A program made the position numbers and the translations under genes. This document shows positions 1-10,400 of a stretch of 12,810 nucleotides of DNA, piece by piece. The DNA is taken from positions 1 through 12,810 of the forward strand of contig JAUIHJ010000145.1 in assembly GCA_030432015.1 (NCBI GenBank), in the 5' to 3' direction. The stretch's first letter is position 1. Each line of letters begins with the position of its first letter. The notes beneath the pieces were generated by a model, which worked only from the letters and a program-made list of their open reading frames with translations, had not been told where the DNA came from and did no database searches. This stretch comes from a bacterium. Lineage in GTDB: Bacteria; Planctomycetota; Planctomycetia; Pirellulales; Pirellulaceae.

Positions 1-1074
1 CAAGGCACTACCAGGTCTGGGCTGATCATGGGGACTCCGGACACCATGGCGCCCGAGCAAGCAAATGACCCCAAGTCCACTGACATCCGGGCGGACATCT
101 ATGCTCTTGGCTGCTCGTTTTATTATCTCATCACCGGCACGATGCCGTTTCCTGAAAAGAACCTGGTGGATACGCTCAGTGCTCATGCGCACAAGCAACC
201 TCAACCAATTCACGAGTTGCGCTCCGACGTTCCGCAAGCCTTGGTCGACGTGATTGGGACGATGATGGCCAAGCGGCCCGAGTTAAGGCAGCAAACACCT
301 GCGGAAGTCGTATTGGCATTGGAGGCTGTCATTCGTGATGCCGAAAGCGAACAGGCGCCGCGCGCCGTTCCAATCCAAGCATCGCGAGCGCGTCTTGCGC
401 GTTTCTCGGTGATCGCGGCCGTGTTGGCTTTGATTGCGGCCAGCATTGTGTGGTACATGGGGCGTGACCCCGGCGATCGACTGCCGCCCGCAGGATTCTC
501 ACTGGCCGCGGTAGGCGAACCGCCGCCAGCTTCCGCGGCGGGAAGGGCCCTGTTCGTGTTGGAGGATGAGTTTTGGCCAGACGACTACTTCAAGGTTCGG
601 CCGAAACTCGCCGGAATGGGCTATAAGATCACCGTCGCCGCGCCGCACGAGGGTGAGCTAAGGCCGTCTCGCGGTGATCGGGGCGCTCGTGCGGACGTAA
701 CGCTCGTTGAAGTGGACGCGTCTCAAATCGCGGTCGTCATTTTTGGCGGGCGTGGAGACGCCTACCGCAAACGCCAGCCTCTCCACGCCGTGGCGCAGGC
801 GTTAATGAATGAGGTCCGAGACAACGGAGGATGCATTCTCGGAATTGGCAAAGGCGTTGTTGTGTTGGCGGAGGCGGGTGTTTTGTCTGGTCGCCGCACC
901 GCCGTTCAACCCCAATATGCAGATGATGTGATCACCGGCGGCGGCATTGTATCGGAGCGGCGTTTGGAAGCAGACGAGGGCATCATCACGGTCAGGAGCA
1001 CCGGTTCCCTTGATGGGCTGACACATGAATTGGCGCAACAACGTTCGCGCGAACAGCGTCACCCAGCGGAATGA
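1..1074 (+). CDS. Serine/threonine protein kinase, C-terminal part, fused through one TM helix to a DJ-1/PfpI-like domain (5' partial)
   Basis: The reading frame is open to the first base, so the gene starts upstream; the ATG at base 28 lies inside the kinase activation segment and is not the start. Numbering from that Met, residues 2-10 carry the activation-loop end and APE motif (GTPDTMAPE). Residues 23-41 match kinase subdomain IX with its invariant Asp (DIYALGCSFYYLITGTMPF), and Arg87 fits subdomain XI. Residues 127-144 form a hydrophobic membrane helix. Residues 172-335 resemble DJ-1/PfpI: an N-terminal strand-helix (ALFVLEDEFWPDDYF), VIFGGRGDAYRK, ILGIGKGVVVLAEAGVLSGRR and a C-terminal DEGIITVRSTGS strand. 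The family's AICHG elbow reads GIGKG here, so the nucleophilic Cys is Gly. Catalytic loop and ATP site lie outside the window. Inferred topology is cytoplasmic kinase with an extracytoplasmic, probably non-catalytic, ligand-sensing domain. Kinase assignment is firm; the DJ-1 assignment is good; its role is unknown. Confidence 0.9.
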   Translation, partial: QGTTRSGLIMGTPDTMAPEQANDPKSTDIRADIYALGCSFYYLITGTMPFPEKNLVDTLSAHAHKQPQPIHELRSDVPQALVDVIGTMMAKRPELRQQTPAEVVLALEAVIRDAESEQAPRAVPIQASRARLARFSVIAAVLALIAASIVWYMGRDPGDRLPPAGFSLAAVGEPPPASAAGRALFVLEDEFWPDDYFKVRPKLAGMGYKITVAAPHEGELRPSRGDRGARADVTLVEVDASQIAVVIFGGRGDAYRKRQPLHAVAQALMNEVRDNGGCILGIGKGVVVLAEAGVLSGRRTAVQPQYADDVITGGGIVSERRLEADEGIITVRSTGSLDGLTHELAQQRSREQRHPAE

Positions 1075-1327
1075 TCCTGTTGGCAAAGAGTCACGTTGCA
1101 CGCTTGTCGATCACAAGCTGCGCGGTCTGAGAGCGTGCGGTATCCGCGGGCCCCGCGGGGAAAGTGAGAGATTTTCAACAGTCGCCGAAGATCTGGCGTG
1201 TGAGGCGCATTCCTATTTTCAGAAAGGAGCTGGGATCAGCGACGTTGGCCCTGCGCCATTGTCTCCGCTGCGGTAAGCGGGATGTGGGATGGGGGCTCGG
1301 TGAGCTTGTCCTGGGCAAGAACTGAAT
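1075..1327. other. Intergenic spacer between the kinase gene and the giant gene
   Basis: About 250 bases without a convincing gene. It holds a bulged hairpin shortly after the kinase stop and a GC-only inverted repeat at 1144-1158 (CCGCGG-GCC-CCGCGG). A smaller one at 1265-1280 (CCGCT...AGCGG) lies close to the downstream start. A purine-rich AGAAAGGAG stretch near 1220-1229 looks like a ribosome-binding site, but no start codon with a lasting frame follows at a suitable distance. I could not identify a -35/-10 pair with confidence. The promoter of the giant gene is presumably in this spacer, because the kinase gene ends before it. Confidence 0.5.
1098..1121 (+). terminator. Candidate terminator-like hairpin after the kinase gene
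   Basis: GCA + GCTTGT pair with ACAAGC + TGC around a five-base loop (CGATC), with C1101 bulged, giving nine base pairs. It begins 23 bases after the kinase stop codon, where a terminator is expected. No T-run follows, so it is not a textbook intrinsic terminator. It could instead be a 3'-end stabilising hairpin. Confidence 0.3.
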
Positions 1328-1462
1328 GTGAACCGTCCGAGTCGAAAAACGCGTTACAAGCAAACCAGGAATGCAAAGCGTCGGCGTGCCGCCAAGGCGA
1401 GGCACCTGCGGGGAGAGGTGCTTGAACCGCGCCTGCTGCTTCACGGGGGTGGCGGCGAGGAT
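1328..1462 (+). other. LEPR-XLL N-terminal region (probable planctomycete export/sorting signal)
   Basis: The first 30 residues are dense in Arg and Lys and are followed by VLEPRLLLHGGGG at residues 31-43. The LEPR-XLL motif is known at the N-terminus of large planctomycete proteins thought to be exported. There is no long hydrophobic core of an ordinary Sec signal peptide: the hydrophobic part is just the short LLL stretch. A signal role is therefore inferred from the family, not from a recognisable cleavage site. Confidence 0.75.
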
Positions 1463-4400
1463 CCGCTACACGCCCTGAGTGCTGTTGAGAACTTTGATGA
1501 TCAGCACATTCCGTACGAACTAAGGCGGCACGACCGGAAGCCGGGGCCTTACATTGGGCGTGAGCTCGCCGGTACGAACGTGCTGCGGCTGGGATCTGCC
1601 GTTCTTGGCAATAACAATTCCATCGCCTTCGAACGGACAGCGATTGGGGCCTATGGGAACGTCCAAGTCCAGTTCGACTTCCGAATTGTTGCAGATGGTG
1701 AGGCGGCAGACGGATTGGGCTTCGAGTGGCTGAACACGGCAGTCTATGGCGCCAGCGGCGTGGTCGCTCCAGGGCAACCGAGCAACGTACCCGAGGATCC
1801 AAACTTCATCCGTTCACTCGGAATCGGGCTCGATACCGCCTTCAACGCGGATCTTGGGGACGTCAATGGCAACCATGCGTCGATCCATGCCGGTGCGACG
1901 ACGATCGCGCAGCGGGATTTGGCAGCCCTGAACCTCAACCTCGAAAGCGGTGTGTGGCACCACGCGCTGGTCGAAATCGAGCAAGACAATTCAAGTGTCA
2001 ACGTCAGCTTGGCGTTGCAACCGGCTGGAGGTCTCGCCGTCCAGGTTTTCGACCATGTTCAGATCCCAGATTTTTCAGCGTATGAAGGGCGCGCCTGGTT
2101 TGGTGCGCGGACCGGGGGACAAGTCGCAGATCATGACATTGATGAGATTGCGATTGATGTCGCTGATCCGCTGGCGTCTCGCGTGGAACTGTATGCCGAC
2201 ACATATACGGTGGTGGAGAACGAGCAATTCACGACGGTGGTCGTAACGCTGGACGTCCCGCAGTCCGTCCCCGTAACCGTAAATTATGCGAGTGCCGCCG
2301 GGACGGCAGCCGCGGATGTTGATTTTGACGATGCGGCCGGTTCCGTTACGTTTGCGCCCGGAGAGACCTGGAAACCGATTCGCATTCCGATCGTTGCTGA
2401 CGATGTGCGAGAGCCCACGGAGACCTTTCAAGTGACGTTGACGTCCGTCGCGCCGGACGGAAATACCACGCTGGGAACGCGATTGCAGGCAGACATCAGG
2501 TTGGTTGATGACGACAATCCTGGCGCTGCCGGAAGCTGGGCATTGCCGCCCGAATGGGGCTTGACCGAAGTCGAGAATGATCGAATCAATACCGAGGTGG
2601 TGGCCGTCCATGCCCATGTCTTGCCCGATGGTCGGGTGATGTACTGGAACGGTGATACCGGCGAAGGCGACGAACCTTCAAGCACGTTTGAGAATCCTCG
2701 CGTGTGGGTCCCCGGAACAGGCACCACGACCCCGTTGTCGTCTCCGCCCCACAATCTCTTTTGCGCGGGACACTCTTTTCTTTCGGACGGGCGCCTGCTG
2801 GTGACGGGCGGGCATGAACTTGCCAACGTAGGGCTTTCCAGTGCCGCGATCTACGATCCAGCGAACAACAGTTGGCAGCGCCTGCCTGGAATGAATGCCC
2901 CGCGGTGGTACCCCACAAACACGACGCTACCCAGCGGCGACATCCTCGTCGTGTCGGGCGAGGTGACCCCGCAGGTCGTCAATCCCGTTCCGCAAGTGTG
3001 GGAGACCGAGGCGAATCGCTGGCGCGACCTTCCCAACGCGGAACTCGCGATGCACCTCTATCCGTTCATGTTTGTCGCGCCCGATGGGCGAGTGTTCAAT
3101 GCTGGGCCTAATCAGGATTCTCAGTTTCTTGATACGGCGGGAGACGGCAGTTGGACACACGCCGCCGATAGCTTATTCGGCATTCGGAGCGACGGTTCCG
3201 CCGCCATGCTTGCCGACGGACAGGTCATTCTTGTCGGCGGAGCCCCCAACGGTCTCGACTTTCCGACCAACACGGCCGAAGTCATCGCGCTGGGATCCAG
3301 TAATCCGCAATGGCAGTTTACGAATTCGATGGCCTTTCCGCGGAAGTATCACAATGCGACGATTTTGGCGGACGGCACGTTGCTCGTGACCGGAGGTTCG
3401 GCTGCGCCTGGCTTCAACGACGGGAGCGCTGCCGTCCGCGCTGCCGAACTTTGGGACCCGGTAACCGGCGAATGGAAGACGCTTGCCGCCTCGCAGGCCC
3501 ACCGGTTGTACCATGCCACGGGTCTCCTGCTGCCGGACGGGCGGGTCTTCGTCTCAGGAGGCGGACAGCCGGCTGCCAGCGTCGATGGCGTGCGAGCCGA
3601 CAATCTTGATGCAGAGATCTTCTCGCCGCCCTACCTGTTCGATGACAATGGAAATCCTGCCGTGCGACCCGAGATCACGCGTGCGCCAACCGTCGTTCGA
3701 TACGGTGACGACTTCATCGTACATACGCCGGATGGCGATCAAACGGCAGCGGTGAACTGGGTGCGGCTCTCTTCGGTGACACACGCATTCAACGAAAACC
3801 AGCGCATCAATCGACTAGGCTTTCGTCCCGTGCCAGGCGGACTTTCCGTGGCGGCGCCCAGCGACCCGAATCTGGCGCCGCCCGGCCATTACATGCTGTT
3901 TGTGGTCGACGATAATGGCGTGCCGTCCGAAGCGGCGATTGTGCAGATCGTTGCTACGCCCGATGCGCCGGCACCGCCAGCGCTTAGTGATTTGGCTGGA
4001 TTTTTGGTGGACGTGCTACCTGTTTCCGGGCGTGACAACAATGTCACCGGTGTCGCCGCGGCCGGGCCATTTTACGCCGCGACCGAATCATTCGAAGAAA
4101 CGTTCGAGATCCGCAACCTCGCTGAACCACATCGCTCGGTGGTCGATATCTCGCTGGCGGAACTGCGAAGTACATTTTCGGTGCCGGGCGGGACGTCGGG
4201 TGGCCCCGATGGTATGACCAGTGTCACCGCGCACGAGAATGCCTGGTATGTCGTGGCCACTTCCGAGGGTACGGACGCGATCTTCAAGATTGCGGCCGAC
4301 GGCTCGACGCGCGAACTCTTTTCAACGGTCGAGATTCACGGACGCGGCGACCTGCCGTTTAACCGCTCGGAGATCGAGTTCTACGAAAACGGCCGCAGTT

Positions 4401-7400
4401 TCCTTGCGCATAGCTCGGGGCTGGACGAGCTTGACGAGAATGGACAGCACGTCCGTCGATTGGCGACTGGAAACTACGATGGCGTCGCGGTCGTCGGCGA
4501 CTCGCTGTTTGCAATCCAAGATAACGGCCTGCTCGTTGCCGACGTTGATTTGACCGATGGCGACCGTTCGGTTGTGGCGCTGGCGAATTTGGGTGAGACC
4601 GTCCTGGATTTAACCTGGGGCGAATTCGGAACGTTGGGCGAGGCCCTGTTTGTGACGACGCAAGCCGGCGAACTCGCCTATTGGCGAAAGGAGGACCTGC
4701 TGGCGAGCACGCCACTCGCGCCTCCAAGTCCGTTGCTACAGATTCCCAACCTGTTCGGCAAGATTGCCTTCCACGAAGGAGCCCTGTTCATCAGCCGAAG
4801 CTCAAGCGTCGTGCGCGTGCGAGAGAATAGCGACGTTCGCTTTGAAGTCGTCGAACCGACGGTCACGGTGACCGAAGGAAGCGCGGCGACCCAGGCCATT
4901 CGCCTGCACCTTACCAAGCCGCCGAATTGGCCAATCGAGGTTGGGATTGGGCGCGTTTCCGGCGATGAGGATATCATCGTTGCCGACAGGACGTATATCT
5001 TTGACAAGAACAACTGGCGGGCCGACGCGTACATCGAGCTGAAAGCGAACGATGACGCGGATAGGCAGGACGGATTGGCCATCGTGCGTATTTCCGCGCC
5101 TGGAATGACTCCGCTGGATGTCGTTGTCAATGAACGCGACGATGACGGCGTGGTTGGAATTGAACTGGATGCGACCAATGTCGCGATTCGCGAAGGGCGA
5201 ACGGCATCGTTTCGTGCCAGGTTGACGGCCGCCCCGAGCGCGCCAGTGATCGTATCCACGCAGTGGAGCGGCGGGGATGCGGACCTATTTGTTGAAGGCC
5301 ACGCAGAGGTCGAGTTTGATGCGTCCAACTGGGATCGTTGGCGATGGGTAAGTTTAGGAGCCGGCCAGGACGGCGACACCAGTGATGGATCGGCTGTGTT
5401 CACGGTTTCCGCAGCCGGGCTGGCGACGCAACCGCTGACTGCGACCGAGGTCGATGCGGGGGAAGTCGATACCCAGGTCTCCTACACCGTACTCGTCGAC
5501 GACTATACAGCGTTGCCGCTCCAAGGTGAGCAGGAAGAGTTCGCCTTCTTCAATCGCGTGCGCGGCGATCGGGGTAAGATCGACCCGGCGGGGGTCGGCG
5601 TCGTGGACCTTGGGCCGGGCTTCGTCGAAGCACGCACGCTCACCGATGCTGGTTTCGCTGGCATGTTCAACAGTGTCAATCATGCGCTGCGAGAAGGTCA
5701 GCCGCTGGATTTCAAGGCGCTGCTTCCAGCGCGAATCCAGGCGGAGTTCCAGTATCAAGCCACGTCGCTGCGGTTCGAAATTGAAGATGGGCAGGGACGA
5801 TTCGATGTCGAATTGGTCAATCCGGAGAAAGACAAGGTCTTCACACATTCCGAATTCCTCACCGGCGGGCCGGTATCGTTGCGGATTCCACTTGAAGACC
5901 CACCGAACCAAGTCCAAGGTCTGAACTGGTTGATTGTTGGCGACGCAGGATCGTTTGTCAGGATCAAGCGCATTGAGCTCGAGGTTCAGGGGCCCAACCT
6001 CGGCTACCTGGAAGGTTTTCTCTGGCCCTACGCGGCATTGTTAAGCAATTACAGCGAGACGACTGGGCTGACACGGGACCGGGCCGCGTTTCCAGAAGGC
6101 GACTTCGACGGCGTTAATACATCTGGAGGACAAGCCGCTGCTGCGGCCGTTGCCGCCAAGTTGGGAGTGATTTCCGTTGATGCGGCGCGGGAGATCGTCT
6201 CGGGTACCGCCAGCGCGCTGCTGGAACTACAGGCCAACGACAGCCTCCACGGCGTACTCCCACACTTCGTTCGCACGAATTTCGTGATTGACAACGAATC
6301 CTCGGAGTTTCAAGTCGTTTCCGGCGATTGGGAATCCGCAAATTCTGTGGAAGGATGTCATGGCCAGGACCATCTGCAGATTGCCGCGGGTACGGGGGAC
6401 GCCAAGGTCCAGTGGACGCCACGCATCACACGTGGCGGGACGTACGAGGTGTTCACACGATGGGTTGACGGTTCGGAGCACGCGACCAACGCGCGATTCA
6501 CCATCGAGACCCTGGACGGTGTGAAAAGCGAAGTCGTCGACCAGACGCAAGGTGGCGGGAAATGGCACCGTCTCGGAGTCTATGACTTCGCCCCGGGCGA
6601 AGCGAAAATTACCTTGACGGATGACGCGGACGGAGTCGTGATTGCGGACGCGATTCGCCTGGTGGGTCCGCCGCATATCGTGCCTCACACGGAGTATTCC
6701 ACGGTGGATTCGGTCATCGGATTATTAGGTACGCTGCTGGCGGCCGAGGCCTTGGACCTGCCTACCGAAGAACTCGAGCAGGCGATTCGCAAGATCGACT
6801 GGAACGCCGCCACGCTGCCCGATCAGACGATCAGCCACGGATTTCGTGACGACGGGCAGCTTCTGCCCAATGGCTGGGATTTCTTCGGCGGTGAAGCGGT
6901 CCTCGTTGCTCTGGCTCATGTCGCCGCCACGGGGCGTTTGCCGGCCATCCCGCACATCGACCTCGAGAACTTGCAGACCTTTAACGGATCAGGGTTCATT
7001 GACGAACTGCTGTGGGTTTTCGTCGAGCCGATCGGGATCGATGCATACGGCGCAGACTGGGACTCCTACCGGCCCGCGGCCGCCGCCACGCAGGTCGCCC
7101 ACTACGACCAGGCACCGTATCCCCTTTTCGGTGCCTCTGCGGCCGAGCCACCGATTCTTTCGCAGTTTCCCGTTCGCCCCGGCGATGATGTGGCGATACC
7201 GTATGTACCATTTGGCGTCGGCGGGCTGGGACCCGCGAACGATGGGTCGGACCTCTTCGCTGGCCAGGTCGCCGCACCTCACTACGCAGGGATGGCCTGG
7301 AGTCTCGCACCGGCGGCCGCCCAGCGCATGTGGGACGCGATGCAGGATCAAGGAATTCTCAGTCCGCTTAATTTGGTAGAAAGCGTTGTCGTACAGCAAT

Positions 7401-10400
7401 GGGGCAGCACCCTCGAAACGCACTGGCACGCATTCAAGGGAAGCTGGAATTTGGCGCTACAGGCCTTGGGTGCTGGCAGCCACTTGTTGCAGAACGCAAA
7501 CCCATTGTTCGACGCGGCGCGTACGAATTCATTCCTGAGTTCAGCCATGCAGCTCCTGGCACCACATGAACCGGCTGAGTTGCGAGGGAGCGTCTTCAAC
7601 GATGTCAATCGAAATGCCCTGCGCGACAGCAACGAAGTCGGCATCGATGGTGTGGCGATGGAACTCGTACTCCAGCCCGAGGGCACGGTCGTGCAAGCCC
7701 AAGTTACCGCAAGCCGCGACCTCGATGGCGACGGGTTGATCGATCCGTTCGCCGAGCAGGGTTTGTACGAGTTTCTAGACGTTCAGCCCGGCCGTTACGC
7801 GGTGCGGCAAGCGACGCGCGAAGGTTGGGAGCCGACGTCACCCGCTGAGGTCTCCTACGTCCTGTCCCAGGGACTACCTGTTTCCGATCCGCATGGACTG
7901 GCTACGTTTCTTGATTTGGACGGTGACCAATACCCTGACTTTGTCGTTCCCGACGGTGTCACGCAGGCCATTGGCGTCTACCGAAATCGTGGCGACGGCT
8001 CGTATGCTCGCGCACCGGATCAATTGCTCGACGACCAGCCGGTAAATTCCACGCACTTCAATGACGAGTTCACGCAGTCGATCGTTGCCGACGATTTCAA
8101 CGGTGACGGGACACTCGATCTCGCAGTGATTGCGAACGATTTGCGCATCCTGCTGAATCTGGGGGACGGTCAATTCAGCGCCCCCATCTCCTATTATGTT
8201 GGCGACAGTCTGCGCGGGGTCATTGCTGCAGACCTCAATGGCGATGATTTTGTGGACATCGCCGTGCTCACGAACAAGGAGGCGTTGCCAGAATTGGGAC
8301 GCGTTGCCGTTTTTCTGAATAATGGTGACGGCACCTTTACCGCGCTGCTGGATAGCCCTGTGCAAGGGGGGCGTCTCACGAGTGTAACGGCGAGTGATTT
8401 TGACGGAGACGGAGATGTCGATCTCGCTGTCATCGCAAACCTCAGCGGCGGAATTCGCGTGCTGCAGAATGACGGCAACGGGTTGCTCGTGCCCGGCCCT
8501 TTCTATGGTGCGACCGGAGCCCAGTCGCTGCGATCCGCCGACCTGAATGCAGATGGATTCCCGGATTTAGTCTTTGCCAGCCTGGCGGTCTCCAGCGGGC
8601 CAGACAATCAGCCGCGTTATTCCAACCAGGTCGTGGTGCTTCCAAATCGCGGCGATGGCACGTTCGCGACACCAATTTCGCTGCCGGTCGGCACGTTGCC
8701 AACATCGGTCGATATCGGTGACATCGATGGCGACGGAGATCCCGACCTGGCAGTCGCCTATCGAGGGACCATTGAATCTGACGGCGGGTTAGCCATTTTG
8801 TTCAATGACGGTCTCGGCAAGTTTGAACTTGCTGCGGACATTTCGCCACCAAATTCGCCACTCGCGATTCGCCTGTCTGATATGGACCTCGACGGCGATC
8901 AAGACCTTCTTGCGGCGGACCGAGAAACCAGCCAGTTCTTGGAATTTCAGAATACTGAGAAGTCGCCAGGCACATTGCCAGGATCGCATGTCGTCACCGT
9001 GTCATCGAGCCAGGTGTTTGGTGGCATTGATCTCGGCAGTGCGCAGAAAACACTCGAGCTTGCCTTCGCGGTGGATGAAGTCGCCGAGAGTGGCAATCAT
9101 CAGGCAACGACCGGGACAATCACACGCCGTGGCGAGAATCTGGCCACGGCGCTCGCGGTTTCCTTGGTCAGCGACCCAGCGAACCAACTTGTGATTCCGG
9201 CGAGCGTCGAAATACCCGCCAACCAGGCATCCGTCGACTTTTTGATTACGGCATTTGACGATACGGTCGTCGATGGCTTGCAAGTCGTGACGATGACCGC
9301 GTCGGCGGCCGGGCATCTGGATGCGACGGGAACACTACGCGTCGTCGACGACGACGTTCCGGAGTTGACACTAGCCATTGCTGAGGCTGAGATCAGCGAA
9401 GATGGCGGTCGCACGCAGGCGACGGTTACGCGCAACTCGGTAACGTCCAGTTCCCTGGAAGTTGCCATTTCCAGCAGCGATCGCGGCGAGGCGACGGTGC
9501 CCGCTTCGATCACGATCCCCAGTGGCAGCAATTCGGCAACATTTACCATCACCGGCCAGCCCGATAGCGTTTTCGACCAAACCCAGGTGGTGAACATTAC
9601 GGTCGCAGCCACGGAACATACCAGTGCCGTGGAAACGCTGAACGTCACGAATGTCGATCCCCAACCTCCCAATCACGTCATGCGAGTGATTGTCCGCACC
9701 TTCGAGCGACCGAAGCACTATCCGTTCTTCGATCATGATGGAAATCCGCAGACTCCATTGCAGCGAATTGAGGCATCGGTTGAGATCGACACGATTCGTG
9801 AGGGGCAGGACTTCGTCGTGAAGCTGTTGGTGGAGGATATACGGCCGGCGGGATCACAGCACGGCGTGTTCGCGTCCTATGTTGACTTGAATTTCGACGG
9901 AGCGCTGGCCTCGCTCGTTGCAGATTTGCCTTTTGTCACGCATCCTCAGACCAACGAAGGAACGCCGTTTCTGCACAATACCCAAACTCCACAGGGAGTC
10001 TTCGGTGCGAGAGCCGAACCCGTCAACGGCACAGGCCTTATTGATACGAACAGCGATGGCGTCTTCGATCAAATCGACCTGCTGGGCTCCTTTTCAAACC
10101 TCTTGGACGGCACCGGTGGAGGTGAGGTACTCTTAGTGGAATGGGCCATGACGGCCGTTAATGCGGGAATCCTGACGTTGGCTGCCGAGCCAACCACGGA
10201 AGCGGCGGCCGACGATCCGCACGATCTCGACCAAAGTCCGCTGTTTGACTCGGGGGTGTTTGGGCAGGACGAAGCGGTCTGTCCAAGCGAAGGGGACGGC
10301 CCTTGCCAGGGATCCATTCAGTTTCAAGACGCAGTGATTGTGATCGAGAATAGTCCGCCGCATCAGAACCCGCGCGATCGGCTTGATGTGAATAACGATT

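Noticed and set aside
28..30. ATG at 28 as the true start of the kinase gene
   Set aside because: It falls in the activation segment, the frame stays open to base 1, and a start here would remove the whole catalytic core.
1220..1229. AGAAAGGAG as a ribosome-binding site
   Set aside because: No ATG, GTG or TTG with a lasting frame lies 5-12 bases downstream; the giant gene starts about 100 bases later and an in-frame stop at 1301 intervenes.
1025..1276. Open frame of 83 codons overlapping the kinase end and the spacer (+ strand)
   Set aside because: It starts inside the kinase gene in another frame, its product is low-complexity Arg/Gly-rich text with no recognisable domain, and the spacing leaves no sensible ribosome site.
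1236..1802. Antisense open frame of 188 codons across the start of the giant gene
   Set aside because: The translation is Arg-rich with no domain, and it opposes the well-supported LEPR-XLL and lectin-like coding sequence.
4678..5403. Antisense open frame of 241 codons inside the giant gene
   Set aside because: The sense frame here encodes clear Calx-beta-like modules; the antisense frame is a Ser/Thr/Arg-rich shadow caused by GC-rich third positions.
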